Shown: piece after piece, positions 11,996 to 29,689 of the stretch
Position numbering within the stretch: the first letter of the stretch is position 1
Layout: the number at the start of each line of letters is the position of its first letter
Source: Flaccisagitta enflata
Taxonomy: Eukaryota; Chaetognatha; Sagittoidea; Aphragmophora
Length of the DNA: 64,000 nucleotides
Reading direction: 5' to 3'
Assembly: GCA_965153355.1 (NCBI GenBank)
Contig: OZ231127.1
Span: 42,718,001-42,782,000 of the forward strand
Translations under genes and position numbers: made by a program
Notes under the pieces: model-generated
Told to the model about the DNA's origin: nothing
The model's input: only the letters and a program-made list of their open reading frames with translations
Databases searched by the model: none

Positions 11996-12880
11996 TTCTT
12001 TTCCTTTTCTCTTTCACTTTCTCTTTCTCTTTCCCTTTCCCTTTCCCTTTCCCTTTCCCTTTCCCTTTCCCTTTCCCTATCCCTTTCCCTTTCCCTTTCC
12101 CTTTCCCTTTTCTCTTGTCTCTTTCCTCTTTTTTCTTTTTTCTTTTTTCTTTTTCTTTTTCTTTTTCTTTTTCTTTTTCTTTTTTCTTTTTTCTTTTTTT
12201 ATTTTTCATTTTTTCATTTTTTCATTTTTTCATTTTTTCATTTTTTCATTTTTTCATTTTTTCATTTTTTCATTTTTTCATTTTTTCATTTTTTCATTTT
12301 TTCATTTTTTCATTTTTTCATTTTTTCATTTTTTCATTTTTTTTTCATTTTTTCATTTTTTCATTTTTATCATTTTTTTATTTTATCATTTTCTCTTTTT
12401 CTTTGTTCTTTTTTATTTTCCTTTTTTTTTCATTTTTCATTTTTCATTTTTCATTTTTCATTTTTTCATTTTTTCATTTTTTCATTTTTTAATTTTTTAA
12501 TTTTTTCATTTTTTCATTTTTTCATTTTTTCATTTTTCATCTTTTCATCTTTTCATTTTTTTCATTTTCTCTTATTTCTTTTTTCTTTTTTCTTTTCTCT
12601 TTTCTTTTTTCTTTTCTCTTTTCTTTTACTCTTTTTTCTTTTCTCGTTTCTCTTTTTTTTTTCTTCGTTTTTCTTTTTTCTGTTTTCTTTATTCTTTTCT
12701 TTTTTCTTTTTTCTTCTCTCTTTTCTTTTACTCTTTTTTCTTTTCTCGTTTCTCTTTTCTGTTTTCTTTTTTCTTTTTTCTTTTTTCTTTTTTCTTTTTT
12801 CTTTTTTCTTTTTTCTTTTTTCTTTTTTCTTTTTTCTCTTTTCTCTTTTTCTCTTTTCTCATTTCCTTTTCTCCTCCTTC
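11996..12880 (+). repeat. Long polypyrimidine tract of TTTTTC/TTTCCC/TTTTCA units
   Basis: About 880 bp with hardly any G. It passes through successive unit types: (TTTCCC)n at ~12,030-12,115, (TTTTTC)n, (CATTTTTT)n at ~12,205-12,560, then (CTTTTTT)n. The Phe-rich and Lys-rich reading frames are by-products. Confidence 0.95.
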
Positions 12881-13089
12881 TTGAACCTTCCAACCCTCCA
12901 ACCCACCGAGTTTCCAGGGTTGCCTTTCTAGACTTCTCTGAAAGCTCTTCTTTTTGCTGGGACATTGCAGTTCCAACGCCGAAACGTTTCTTTAGTCACG
13001 TATCGCATTTCTTGGGATGTGCCTTCAGGCCCAAAACTTTTCTTCCTCTTCTTCTTTGAAGTGGGCAAGAGATGAAGGTTGGAGAGTGC

Positions 13090-13720
<631 letters not shown>

Positions 13721-14063
13721 AGAGACAGACAGACAGTGACGGCCGCACATAGGAATGAATGATTGAACAAACGAATGAATGATGTATGAACGAGAAAAAC
13801 ATTGACGAATTGATAATGATTAATTCAGTGAATGAATGAAAAAGAATATTGAATAAACGAATGAACTAAAGGGCAATATGGTGAATGATTGAATGAATTG
13901 GCAGATGAGTGAATAAATAAACAAATCAATGAGTGATTGAATGAATATGAATATCGAAACGTACATAGACAGAATAACAAGCAGTTGCTGACAGTGCAGA
14001 CAACAAAAAACAAAATCCATCGAATGGTTGTGACGATAGCAGTCTGATAGACAAACCTGCTGC

Positions 14064-15515
<1,452 letters not shown>

Positions 15516-15519
15516 GCAA

Positions 15520-15568
15520 TGTGTGTGTGTGTGTGTGTGTGTGTGTGGGGGGGGGGGAGGGGGATTTC

Positions 15569-15610
<42 letters not shown>
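15520..15610 (+). repeat. (GT)n, G-run and (CTGT)n composite
   Basis: (GT)14, then a ~14-base G-rich run, then ten CTGT units that end right at the left terminus of the palindromic element at 15,614. Confidence 0.93.
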
Positions 15611-15613
15611 ATA

Positions 15614-16380
15614 CAGTATGATTTTTCTCAACTGCAACATAAGATGAGGACATAACGCAAAAACTAGAAGAGCTAGCCAAATTCTGAAACAAGCCCATAA
15701 AAGATGAGAGTTTGCAGTTTTTTGTTGGGAAATTCCAGGAACTTTTTTTTTAAATTTGTTCCTTTTTAGAAATTTTGAATTAAAGGGCATATTCTGCAAA
15801 AAAGGATATTTTATTATGACGTTAGTTGAACTGCCTTTCTTTAGAATGCTCTTACTCTTAAATGGTTTGAGCTACTGATCCCTGATTGGTCTCAAATGAA
15901 TGATATTTTGATGTAGTTTAAGGAGCAAAAGAGAGAAAAAGATATTTTCAAAGAGTTATCATGCCAGGCATTAATGTTTTAGTTTTTTTCTAGAAAATTT
16001 TTTTTTGCAGAATTGACTTTCAATTCACCAAATGCATTCAAGACTTAAAATAAGTATGTCTGTCGAGTTTTAAGCAAAAACTTCTTCAAAATATCTCTCA
16101 TTTGAGACCAATCTGGCATCTGTAGCTTAAATCGTTTAGAAATGAGAGCAATTTGAAGAAAAACAGTTCAGCCAATATCTCTTCAATTTTCCTTAATTTT
16201 TAACTTTGCAGAATTTCATTAATAATGGAAGATCATATTTTTTTCCAGAAAATCCTTCAAATCTTTCAGCAAAAAACTGCAAACTCTTATCTTTCAGGGG
16301 CCTCTTTCAGAATTTGGCTAGCTCGTCTAGTTTTTGCGTAATGTCCTCATCTTTTGTTGCAGTTGAAAAAAATCATACTG
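15614..16380. mobile_element. TA-flanked palindromic (foldback) element
   Basis: Left end CAGTATGATTTTTCTCAAC, right end its inverse GTTGAAAAAAATCATACTG, with TA on both sides. The arms pair over at least 150 bp: AACATAAGATGAGGACAT against ATGTCCTCATCTTTTGTT, and AGTTTGCAGTTTTTTG against CAAAAAACTGCAAACT. Both arms contain the shared core GAGACCAATC..TAGCT..AAATCGTTTAG (right arm 16,104-16,139, left arm 15,853-15,901). No transposase. Confidence 0.85.
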
Positions 16381-16390
16381 TATATATCTG

Positions 16391-16491
<101 letters not shown>

Positions 16492-16648
16492 CTCTTCTTA
16501 AAAATCAAAAAATATGCATATTGCTTAGTAAGCAATGCTTACAAACTAGCCAGTAACTTGTACTACATCGCAGTGGAGGCATTTCACAGAAAGAGATGGA
16601 ATGCGACAAACATGAACGATAGGCTAAAAGGCCATAAGACGCAAAAAG

Positions 16649-16682
<34 letters not shown>

Positions 16683-16739
16683 ATGAGGGTCAAGAACAGA
16701 GATGGAATGGGGAAAAGAGGACAGTGGAAAGGGGGAAAT

Positions 16740-17096
<357 letters not shown>

Positions 17097-17718
17097 TAAT
17101 TCCCACTTGCTGACATTTCGGTCTGAATTCCTTCAATAATCTTTTTTTGGTTGGCCTCCATTTTGGTCCCATATTTGCCTGAATGGAGTTTGGAACTGTT
17201 CTCCTCCTACGTTTCTAGGTGTTTGTCAACTGACTTCAGATCTACAGTGGCACCAATCTATTCAGCAGATATCCTTTGGGGCCGCTGCCCTGCTCTCACC
17301 CCACTACATCACTTGATCACTGCAAGCAGGGCATTGGGCACCGCTGACCATGTGCGATCCTTGGATGACTTCTTTTATCAAAATGCTGTAGTTGTTTTTT
17401 TTCCTTATTTGATCTCAGTTCTACGATTTCATATACAAATGCAAGATTAGGTAAAAATTTCTTTAACTTTAAAGCGAGTCTCCACTGTCTTTTTGTTAAC
17501 TCCGAGTTAACGCAAAAAGAAGGTGAGTCCGTCGGTCCGTATATATATGGCCGTGGGTAATAGGCTGGGCTCATTTTGGCCATTTCAAAATATCTCTTAC
17601 TCCAAGTGATTTTCATGTTCTACATGCATAATAAGAACCCAGTCTACTCGCAAAATCAATTCCAACATGATCTTTGCAGACCGTCATTGGGTTGAAAAAT
17701 TGCAGCTTTGAAGCAAAA
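17097..17718. other. Intergenic sequence with a family C fragment
   Basis: The piece TTTGGGGCCGCTGCCCTGCT, followed by CAGGGCATTGGGCACCGCTG (17,275-17,350), is the closing module of family C. The rest is unassigned AT-rich DNA. Confidence 0.45.
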
Positions 17719-17922
17719 CAAGGCCGGATACACGGCTACTCCAGTCGCGTGCAGGTGGGCAGGGGCCATAATTGAGGTCAGCGGAGCATTTGGGCAGGAG
17801 CAGTAAGGCCAAAAACCCCATTAACGCCGAAAAAGTAAAGTGTGACGGACGGACGGACCGACGGACGGACCGACGGACGGACCGACAAAGCGGGGTGTAG
17901 AGTCGCGTAGCACGCGACTAAA
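17717..17922 (+). mobile_element. Family A Helitron-like repeat, full length
   Basis: Best complete copy for defining the family. Head ACAAGGCCGGATACACGGCT, CCAGTCGCGTGCAGGTGGGC and AGGTCAGCGGAGCATTTGGG; middle AAAAGTAAAGTGTGACGG; GAC-N array (GACGGACGGACC type) at about 17,843-17,886; tail AAAGCGGGGTGTAGA, then the palindrome GTCGCGTAGCACGCGAC (17,902-17,918) and TAAAA. The hairpin plus CTAA-like terminus resembles a Helitron 3' end. That class assignment is an inference. Confidence 0.75.
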
Positions 17923-18181
17923 AATACCTATTTTCACTTTTCTTCCTTCCATCACAAAAAGCTTTACTGAACCTACAACTTTAGATTGAGGATACTCTAA
18001 TGATCGTGGGATTCAATCTTTTTTCAACTTAGGAAACACGAAATCCGTTTACTTAAACAATAACTACAGCTTTCAAAATTGAAACATGAACGATTATACT
18101 TAGGGGAGAATACCTCATTGTTGATAACATGAATCTTTTGTTCTAGAACTTTTGCTTGTCGTTCAATAGGCGACTGTGGAT

Positions 18182-18819
<638 letters not shown>

Positions 18820-18849
18820 AGTTTACCTCTTGTATGTGTTTACGTTTTT

Positions 18850-19045
18850 AGTTGCGGACACGCAACTCTATACGAGGCTTTGTCCGTCCGTCGGTCGGTT
18901 GGTCGGTCGGTTGGTCGGTTGGTTGGTCGGTTGGTCGGTTGGTTGGTCCGTAGAGGTGATTGAGTTGAAAAGTGGGAAAACGCGCATATCCGCCCCTGCC
19001 CACCCGTCCGCAACTGGTGGCCGTGTATCCGGCCTTGTTTCCTTT
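18850..19045 (-). mobile_element. Family A Helitron-like repeat
   Basis: Reverse copy: GGACACGCAACTCTATACGA, a GTCG/GTTG array at about 18,886-18,948, GAGTTGAAAAGTGGGAAAAC, GCCCCTGCCCACCCGTCCGC, and the head GCCGTGTATCCGGCCTTGTT. The array is dominated by GTCGGTTG, unlike the GTCC form at 398-655. Confidence 0.72.
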
Positions 19046-19793
19046 GGCTTTGCTTGCTTTACTTCTCTGAATATACCTGCCTTGCTAAAAGTATATCTCC
19101 TTCCTTGATGGACGCTGATTTGATGCCAACCTTCGCGCTGATTTGTACAAATTACTTAATATCAAGGGGCATTACGGCTTCCATTTCAGATTTCCCGTCC
19201 TGGTTGCCAATGTAAATAAGTTTTATTCCCGTTAGACTGAAAGCGACGCATACCGTGTTCTGGTTTATCCTGATATCGAACTCAAAGGTATATTAGCATC
19301 AATGATTTAAATTGCTAGCTCGAGCTTTCTTAAATAGCGTGATGCATACGGACACTCACATATTCACCAACGTAAGGGTAAGGCTTCCATTTATGTGTTC
19401 TTTGATTCTTAAATCGATTGAGGTCTCTCTTTAATAAGCATAATAACATTGACAACTTTATGCAAATTAGCGTAATCGGTTTTCTTTAATGAATACTCTT
19501 CGATTTTATCAACACCGTGGAAAAGAATAGAAATAGAAGAAACGGCAATGCAATTGCAGATAAAATCGCTCATTATGATTGAAATCTTCATCATCCATAT
19601 AGATCCCTTTTCTCTCTATATATGCAGCTCCACTTGATGGTATGGGTTCCCAGAAGAGGTTTCTGTACAGAAAACATAAAATAGTATGTAATAGCTTCAC
19701 TAACAGGGCACCGGGTTTTAACGGTCCCCGTTGCGGCGGTTTTGGCAGGGTTAGTTTTCACAATTTGCCGACTAACGTAGCAAATTGACAGAC

Positions 19794-19795
<2 letters not shown>
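19046..19795. other. Intergenic sequence, nothing recognised
   Basis: AT-rich DNA without a supported feature. Confidence 0.4.
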
Positions 19796-19892
<97 letters not shown>

Positions 19893-19932
19893 CAGAGAGA
19901 GACAGACAGACAGAGAGAGACAGACAGACAGT
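19796..19932 (+). repeat. (AG)n microsatellite with (GACA) tail
   Basis: Pure AG for ~95 bp, then GACAGACAGACAGAGAG. Confidence 0.96.
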
Positions 19933-20118
19933 GAGAAACAATGTACGGGAGAATGAATCTATGAATGAATAAAAGTGTCAAAAGTATCAAAAGTATCAAT
20001 TCACCTGTTGAGATACAGTGTAATTTGTTCAATTGACAACCACGACGATATGTCTTTTCGTTTATGACCTAGACTTCAATGAACTTCCGATGTATGCTTC
20101 CAGATCCAACAGCCTCAG

Positions 20119-20374
<256 letters not shown>

Positions 20375-20692
20375 TCCATGCAGGATTGCGTCAATTTTGG
20401 TGACCCTGTTTAAGCATATGACATTTACCACAAAAACGACGGTAATCTAATAACGCCGGTTAAACAGCGACCATAGCCATGTAAGGGTGGAGGGGGGAGG
20501 CAGCATTGTGAAAATCTGCCAAACCAATCGAAATGTGGCTTTTTAGAGACAAGCAGCATGCAACTTGAAATGTTACGGAGGGACTGATAGGCAGATGAAA
20601 ATGTCTCAAGCTTCATCATTTAATCAGTCTGTTACCTCCCCCGTCCCAACAGCAACATACATATGTGTTTTTATTCAGTGTGCTTGTGTGCT

Positions 20693-20827
<135 letters not shown>

Positions 20828-20919
20828 TTTGTTGGGACCGGGGAGGAAACAGACTAATTAAGTGATGCAAATAGAGATATTTCCAGGCTAAAATGCCTGT
20901 TTTTACACTTTTTGATGTG

Positions 20920-21090
20920 AGCATTACCAACCGACCCGTCGACCAACGGATGAACATGTCGGGCATACAACTTCACCTCGCCGTGTTGGTTGGTCCCTCA
21001 TTCCGTCCGTCCCAAATATTTCTGAAATGTGGACAATTTGGCATTATTGCTCCTGCCAAACCCTCGGCGACTTTCTTGCCGTGTGTTGGG
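20920..21090 (-). repeat. Diverged family A repeat
   Basis: ACCGACCCGTCGACCAACGG, then GGTTGGTCCCTCATTCCGTC and TATTGCTCCTGCC. The order is as in family A, but it is heavily mutated. Confidence 0.4.
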
Positions 21091-21244
21091 CCTTTTTGAA
21101 CAGACATAGGCATATGAATTAATCACAAAACGACTAAAACTCTTTAGTAAAACGCATTTTAACACTATTCAAGCCTTAACTACAGATTGCATGAAAATAC
21201 AACGAGAGCAGTCGGGAGAAGTTACCCAAATCTATAGCAGTACC

Positions 21245-21589
<345 letters not shown>

Positions 21590-22269
21590 GCAGTACCCCC
21601 TACAGCCCATACAGTAAGTGTTATGAGGTCATATAGGGTATCAATCAAATGCTTGTGTTAATATAAGTGGCGCCATCGAGGCGATTTCTCATTTTCCTCC
21701 TATTTACTGAGATACAGGCTGCGGAAGGGCTCAAAACAGACTTTTTTCAACACTTTTCAAAACAAAAAATTTTGACCCTTTAAGAAGCTGTATCTCTTTA
21801 AGTGAGCTGAATCTTCAAAATCGCTCCGATGGCGCCACTTATTTTAACATAAGCTTTCGATTGGTACCATACATGACCCTATAGCACGTCCTGAATGGGC
21901 TGTAGGGGGTACTGCTATAGATTTAGGTCACACCTCTGGACTGCTCTCGTTGTATTTTCATTCAGTCTGTACACGAATTCATAGCTTTGAGGGGAAGAAA
22001 ATTGTAGATTTTAAGATGCAACGCTACATGTTGCAGGAAAGAAAATGAAAGGCGGGGGGGGGAGGATCAAAAGCGACTCAATTGAATACATACCCCTGAT
22101 GAAAGCTTTCATCTAATGAGTCGACAGCGGCGCGGTGTACGAACATCATTTCCATCTTCGTTGGGTTCAGCATCTTGCTCCTGTTACTTAGAGAAAATAT
22201 CAAAAAAGTACTAGGTCTGTTTTAATTTCCTGCTTATATCTATTCAGTCATATTCACTCATTCACTGTG

Positions 22270-22426
22270 ATTTTTTCAGGGGCCATATTTGAGGTCAGTG
22301 GAGCATTTGGACAGGGGCCTCATGCCCTAAAACCCCAAAAATGCCAAAAAAGTTAAGTGTGATGGACGGACGGACTGACGGACGGACAAAGCGGAGCTGA
22401 GTGTGGGGTCTCGTACCACGCGACTA
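22270..22426 (+). mobile_element. Family A Helitron-like repeat, head truncated
   Basis: GGGGCCATATTTGAGGTCAG, GGAGCATTTGGACAGG, AAAAAGTTAAGTGTGATGG, GACGGACGGACTGACGG, and the tail GTCTCGTACCACGCGAC (22,408-22,424), a mutated version of the palindrome, followed by TACAAA. Confidence 0.68.
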
Positions 22427-23130
22427 CAAAAGGGAATTCGACTTTTTTTTTAGCCTTTATGCGTATTCAGTTCCCCTGCCCTGCCCATGGCCCAAGGAGT
22501 AACAATTACTCTTTGGTCGCGTTTCTGGCCTTGAAATTCTATTCATTTAAAGTACTCGGTGCATCCACAGCTTCATCTACCTGTCAGTTTTCTCAAGTTT
22601 TGTTTCTTCATTTCCATAGATTAAGATGTTTGACGGCCGTCCGCATTGCCCACCAACTTCATGATCATTGTGTAAATTCCTCCTAATGCGTTCTTTAGAG
22701 GACACGGGGTCTCATCGGGGAGTGCCCCGCGGTTGTTTCGCAATGATTTTAATTTTCTTTTTTCTTTTGGATTCCTGTCTGAAAACCGAAGCTAAGTTCA
22801 GCCTATGGATGTTAATCGCCTAACTACACAATGTAAGCGCTCTTTGAATTCTGGATTCAGTTTTTTGGGATGCGTTTGATTGAGGGAACTTCAATCTTAA
22901 GGGGCATAGACACGTACTGTTTGACTTCCGCTTACGAATGTAAATTTTCCCATGCTGTGATGGAGGGCACTGGCGCATCAACCAGCTTTTTGGCAACTTG
23001 ACTCTTTCTTCGACAAACCTTCCCACATAAAATGGCGGGAATAGGGTTTTTAGTATGATCTAACAAAATAGCATCATCGAATAGGTCATTGAGTTAATTT
23101 GCTTCTGTTCCTCTTCGTCGATAGTAAACC
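22427..23130. other. Intergenic sequence, nothing recognised
   Basis: No supported gene or repeat family. Confidence 0.4.
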
Positions 23131-23144
23131 CAAAGGTGCAGATG

Positions 23145-23460
23145 ACCAATGCTTTCACACATGGGAAAATTTGTCCCGGTCCTTTTCCTCGTCCACCCCC
23201 CTCCCCTGGCCTCAAGGCTAAAATCCCAACCCCAAGGCCCAAATCCCAACTCTTAGACCCAAATTTCTAAATCATATTCCAAAAGTAGCCCAAATCCCAT
23301 CTGCTAGATGAAGGAGAAATTTACTCATGTGTGAAAGCATGGATCATTGGGGGCTACTGTCCTTCACCTTCCTTCAACTTGAATCACAACTTACTTAGGC
23401 AGGGCACGGGTACCGCTGATGACCATCTAACGCTTTTGCGACTATTCACTTTTTTGGGCA
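23145..23460 (-). mobile_element. Family C element
   Basis: CCAATGCTTTCACACATGGG, a CCC-AA-rich unit array (GGCCCAAATCCCAACTCTTAG type, 23,215-23,300), then GGCAGGGCACGGGTACCGCT and CTAACGCTTTTGCGACTATT, the family's right end. Confidence 0.62.
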
Positions 23461-23975
23461 GCGGTCCCAAAGGGGACGAGGTCCTGTACAACATAGGGCA
23501 GCTTTTGTTGACCGATTTATCCGTGCATTCCCCCCCCCCATCAAGCCTCTCAGACCTTAAATCTGCCCTCTCAGGCCCATAATCTGCCCTCCCAGGCTTG
23601 ATATCGGCCCTCTCTCGCCTGAAATCTACCCTTTCTGGCCTGATATCCGCCCTCTCAGGACTGCAATCTGCCCTCTCAGGCCTGAAATCTGCCTTTCAAA
23701 CCTAATGTATGTTCTCTCAGCCCGAGGCCCATGATAAGCCCTTTTGGGCAGCGGCCCCGAAGGGGTCGATGACCTATGCTTTCACACATATGGGGAGTTT
23801 TCTCCTTCTTCATGTCCATACCCGCCCTCCCCCAGCCTCCAGGCCCATATCTCAGCCTGGAGGCCCATATACCAGCCTCCAGGCCCAAATCCCAGTCTTG
23901 AGGCCCAAATCCCACCCTCAAGGTAGGCATCCAATATGGCGAGAATCCCAGGATTCAGGGCACCTCGGGGGGCCA
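23460..23975 (-). mobile_element. Family C element with 21-bp CCCTCTCAGGCCTGAAATCTG array
   Basis: Opens GGGCAGCGGTCCCAAAGGGG. Between about 23,545 and 23,720, a 21-bp unit of the type CCCTCTCAGGCCTGAAATCTG repeats at least seven times with substitutions. A second module starts at GGGCAGCGGCCCCGAAGGGG (23,746) and is followed by an array of ~21-bp AGGCCCATATCYCAGCCTGG units (23,830-23,925). Confidence 0.65.
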
Positions 23976-24394
23976 TAAGCTGTCTTAACTTTCGGTATAG
24001 ACGCCAATTTCACATTGTAATATCGAAAATCATAAAGCGCCTGTGCCTGTGTCATCATCTACAAAGAAATCACTAGCTAAAGTTGTTCTTCTGCCTTCCT
24101 CTTGCGCTCTGTTTTAGCGGCCCTCTAGGGACACAAGGCAGAAAACGCAAAAAACATATGAACAATGCAGCGGCAGCGTCAGGAGCAGCGGCAGAGGATT
24201 TAAAAAAAAGCTGCGGTCTCTTGATCGTTGAGGATTTTATGATAATAGTACACTTTTAAAACTCAAAAGCGCAGTATGTTTTACTTTGAACCAAGCATTG
24301 TCCACTTACACACAGCAAGTTAAGACAGCCCCTCATTCACTAATCCGAATCTTTCACTGGTGCTATGCGTTTTTAGCTTGAAATTTTATGCCTA

Positions 24395-24675
24395 CTCAAG
24401 GCCTACATCCCAACCCCAAGGCCCAGATTCTACTCTCTAGGGATTTGGGCCTCAAGACTGGGATTTGGGCCTGGAGGCTGGGATATGGGCCTCCAGGCTG
24501 AGATATGGGCCTGGAGGCTGGGGGAGGGGGGTGCGGATATGGAGAAGGAGAAAACTCCCCATATGTGTGAAAGCATAGGTCATCGACCCCTTCGGGGCCG
24601 CTGCCCTGCTCCCCCCTCAACTTCAACCACAACCTACTTAAGCAGGGCACGGGTACCGCTGACCATCTAACGCTT
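24395..24675 (+). mobile_element. Family C element (inverse orientation)
   Basis: A ~21-bp unit array (GGGCCTGGAGGCTGGGATAT) at 24,440-24,520, AAACTCCCCATATGTGTGAA, GACCCCTTCGGGGCCGCTGC (containing the hairpin CCCCTTCGGGG), then AGCAGGGCACGGGTACCGCT and CTAACGCTTTTGCGACTATC. It is the inverse of the module at 23,746-23,930. Confidence 0.66.
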
Positions 24676-25170
24676 TTGCGACTATCAAACTTCTTATCTG
24701 CCCTCTCAGGCCTCAAATCTGCAGGAGAACGAAAGTCCCCTGTGTTCTACAGGACTTCTTCGCTTTTGGGGCCGCTGCCCTGCCTTCTCTCACAATCTGC
24801 CTTCTTTCACAATCATGCAAAGCAGGGCAATGAGTATCGCTGACCACATATTACCCTCAGGCGACCTGTTTCAGTTTGCGGTCTTTGGCCTCACTGCTCC
24901 TGCTAAAATACTCTAGTAACTTCAAATACTGCCCCTGGTCTTGTTTCTGTCTGACTGTCCGTCTTTTTGGGCGGCGGTCCAAAGGGCCAATGTCCTGAAT
25001 GACACAGGGTTGAATTTCCTACGTCCGTCCTTTCACCCTCCCCCCCCGTCTTGCTATTGGGGCCTCAATTCAGCACTCAGGTCTAAGTTTGGCCCTCCAA
25101 GACGTCAAATCTGCTCGATAGGCCTCCGGCCTCCGGCCTACCCACCCGGCCTCAAGCTCAACTGTGCAGG
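24676..25170. mobile_element. Further family C fragments
   Basis: CCTGTGTTCTACAGGACTTC, GGGGCCGCTGCCCTGCC, AGCAGGGCAATGAGTATCGC, then TTTTTGGGCGGCGGTCC and an AGGCCTCCGGCCTCCGGCC run. Two partial modules are run together. Confidence 0.5.
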
Positions 25171-25196
25171 CTGATATTCGCTTAGTCCAATAAAGA

Positions 25197-25975
<779 letters not shown>

Positions 25976-25979
25976 TTGA

Positions 25980-26245
25980 TTCCGTGCCCAACTTCCGTCC
26001 GTCCCCCCCCCCCACCTTATCAGGCCTCTGAGACTTGAAATCTGCCCTCTCAGGCCTGAAATATGCTGTCTCAGGCCTGAAATCCGCCCTCTGAGACTTG
26101 AAATCTGCCCTTGGAGGCCTGCAATATGCCCTCTGAGGCCTGATATTTGCCATCTTTGCCCTGCTTCCCTCACTCAAATTCACAATCATGCAAAGCAGGG
26201 CAGTGGGTATCGCTGACCACATATTGCCCTTGGGCAACTGGTTTT
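25980..26245 (-). mobile_element. Family C element with ~21-bp minisatellite
   Basis: CAACTTCCGTCCGTCCC, then about six copies of a 21-bp unit (CAGGCCTGAAATCCGCCCTCT type) at 26,019-26,155, then GCAAAGCAGGGCAGTGGGTA and TCGCTGACCACATATTGCCC. Confidence 0.63.
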
Positions 26246-26557
26246 AATTGTTTGGTCTCAAATTAACCCTATAGGTGAAACGATATTTTTGAGCAAGATG
26301 GTACTTGTGTTTAGTTGTATAGTGTCAGACTTCGGCAGCGAGCTTAAGCATTCGACTTTCCGATTTCCATTACCATAACCAAGCTCGAGCTACGGCTTTG
26401 TACTATTCAATAGTTCAATATCATCCATAACATTTAGTATGTACTATATAACTATAAATAACGATCACTGAATCCTAGTTATTTCTAGTAAAATGGAATG
26501 GGAGATAAACATTTACGAGGCATCATGTTAACAGTCAGTACAAGATGTATTGATAAA

Positions 26558-26855
26558 CAGTCAGCGGACAAAACATATCATACCGTTGGTTTTGATACAA
26601 CATGCTGATATTAAACAAAATATTGTATGCAACAACCAGTAGTTTAAATAACACCCGGCTATAATGTTACAAAATTGTAGCATTAAAGCCGGCTGTAATT
26701 ATAACAACCGGTTGTTGAATACAACATTTTGTTTGTCACAGCCGGCTGTAACTTGAGCAACTGATTGTCGCATACAATATTGTGTTTTTGAGCAGTATGT
26801 TAGATCGAAACCAGTGGTATGATATATATACCTATAGTGTTTTGTCCACTGACTG
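26558..26855. mobile_element. CAGTCAG-terminated palindromic MITE, copy 1
   Basis: Ends CAGTCAGCGGACAAAAC and GTTTTGTCCACTGACTG, followed by TA on the right and AA on the left (one base off a TA duplication). The interior repeats AGCCGGCTGTAAT in both orientations (26,690, 26,742 and the inverse near 26,657), giving a multi-hairpin fold. A second copy lies at 32,490-32,756, and a lone end (TACAGTCAGAGTACAAAAC) at 29,549-29,567. Confidence 0.82.
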
Positions 26856-26856
26856 T

Positions 26857-27369
<513 letters not shown>

Positions 27370-27402
27370 TTGTCTCTCTCTTTGTTTGGCCCGAACCACA
27401 TG

Positions 27403-28312
<910 letters not shown>

Positions 28313-28427
28313 CCCCGTGCCATACTGTTGTTGCTGCTGTATACTGTAATAACGGCTGGGGTCCTCCTCTTACTCAAACAAAAGGAAATAACAACATCGC
28401 GAATAGTGCTTTCGCGCTTCCAAAAAC

Positions 28428-28555
28428 GAACGAGGATACACGGCAACCGCAGTCGCGGACGGGTGGGCAGGTGCGGGAAACCTCAAAAAGCGACTTTGTG
28501 ACGAACTGTCGGACGGACGGATCGACTGACGGACCGGAAAATGGGTTATAAAGCT
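28428..28555 (+). repeat. Family A repeat, shortened
   Basis: GAGGATACACGGCAACCGCA, GTCGCGGACGGGTGGGC, then GCGACTTTGTGACGAACTG and a short GACGGACGGATCGACTGACG array ending AAAATGGGTTATAAAG. It looks like a fusion of an A-type head with a B-type array entry. Confidence 0.55.
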
Positions 28556-29245
28556 ATTTCCACGAGTTAAACAATGATGAAATAGAAGTTCACTGTTGCT
28601 GGTACTCGGAAATCAGCCGCTCAAACTGTATTGGCGGAAGCGGTATAAAAACAATTTGCATTTGTCCTGTGATTATAGAAAGCTATACAGTCTGTAGGTT
28701 AAAGTGTGAAACGAGGAACGGACTTACACGCATACACGCGAACATCTGGGGAGTAATAGGAGAGCAACCGCGTATCGCAGGCGAGATCGTATAAACTGCT
28801 TCTTCCATTTTTGATAACAAAGAATTTCTCTCAGACCACCATATTTGAATCATAAATGCATCGTTTGAATAATTCATTCCATCCTACATTTCAATGCGTC
28901 ATTAATCATGGAATGGAGTAGCTAACAAGACGTTATCTTTCTTCCTTCCTTTCCTGTTGCGCACTCTTTTTTGACGCGGTTAAGTCTATCTTATTTTCGT
29001 CATCGATGGTTTCGCCTCTTTCATCCCTTATGCATATAGTCAGTTACCCATCACCATTTCGAATGGGAAGATTTAGTGATTTAGTGCGTACATACTTCTA
29101 TGCAGGCTTATTAATCTCCTGAGATGGATGAGCGACAAGGTCGAGACGGCAGCTTACGATAACTTCGTCCTTTGAACAAGTATGCAAGGGAAAATGATTT
29201 ACCATATACAAACATCCATAACATGACTGAATACGCGACAATACA
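28556..29245. other. Intergenic sequence, nothing recognised
   Basis: No supported feature. Confidence 0.4.
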
Positions 29246-29246
29246 C

Positions 29247-29406
29247 CCCACTTTGTCGGTCCGTCGGTCCGTCCGTCATGCATTGCTTTTTTGGTGTTTT
29301 TGCGGTCTATGACCTGACTGCTCCTGCCCAAGTGATCGAGTGACCTCAAATACGGCCCATGCCCACCCGCACGTGACTGGGGTAGCTGTGTATCCAGCTT
29401 TGTTCT
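29247..29406 (-). mobile_element. Family A Helitron-like repeat
   Basis: CCACTTTGTCGGTCCGTCGG, GACTGCTCCTGCCCAAG, GTGACCTCAAATACGGCCCA, TGCCCACCCGCACGTGACTG and TAGCTGTGTATCCAGCTTTG. Reverse orientation with a very short array. Confidence 0.65.
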
Positions 29407-29689
29407 TCCTTACGTTTGATTGGGTGGGGACTTCGGTGCTTTAATCAATTAAAGGTCGCCAATCTTGCGCCACCCGTAGGACAATGCTTGCTTAAGCTCT
29501 TTGTACTAATTGACATCAATAGTAAACATTGTGGCTTTGAAACATATATACAGTCAGAGTACAAAACATAAAAGGTATATTTCCCAGAAATGGCGGCTGT
29601 CGCCGTGAGGAAAAAAGTTGTAAGCATTGGTCACTTTTCACCAAGCTTTTGTCTTTAGTCACTGCAAATCTTTTTTTCTATTAGATCAA

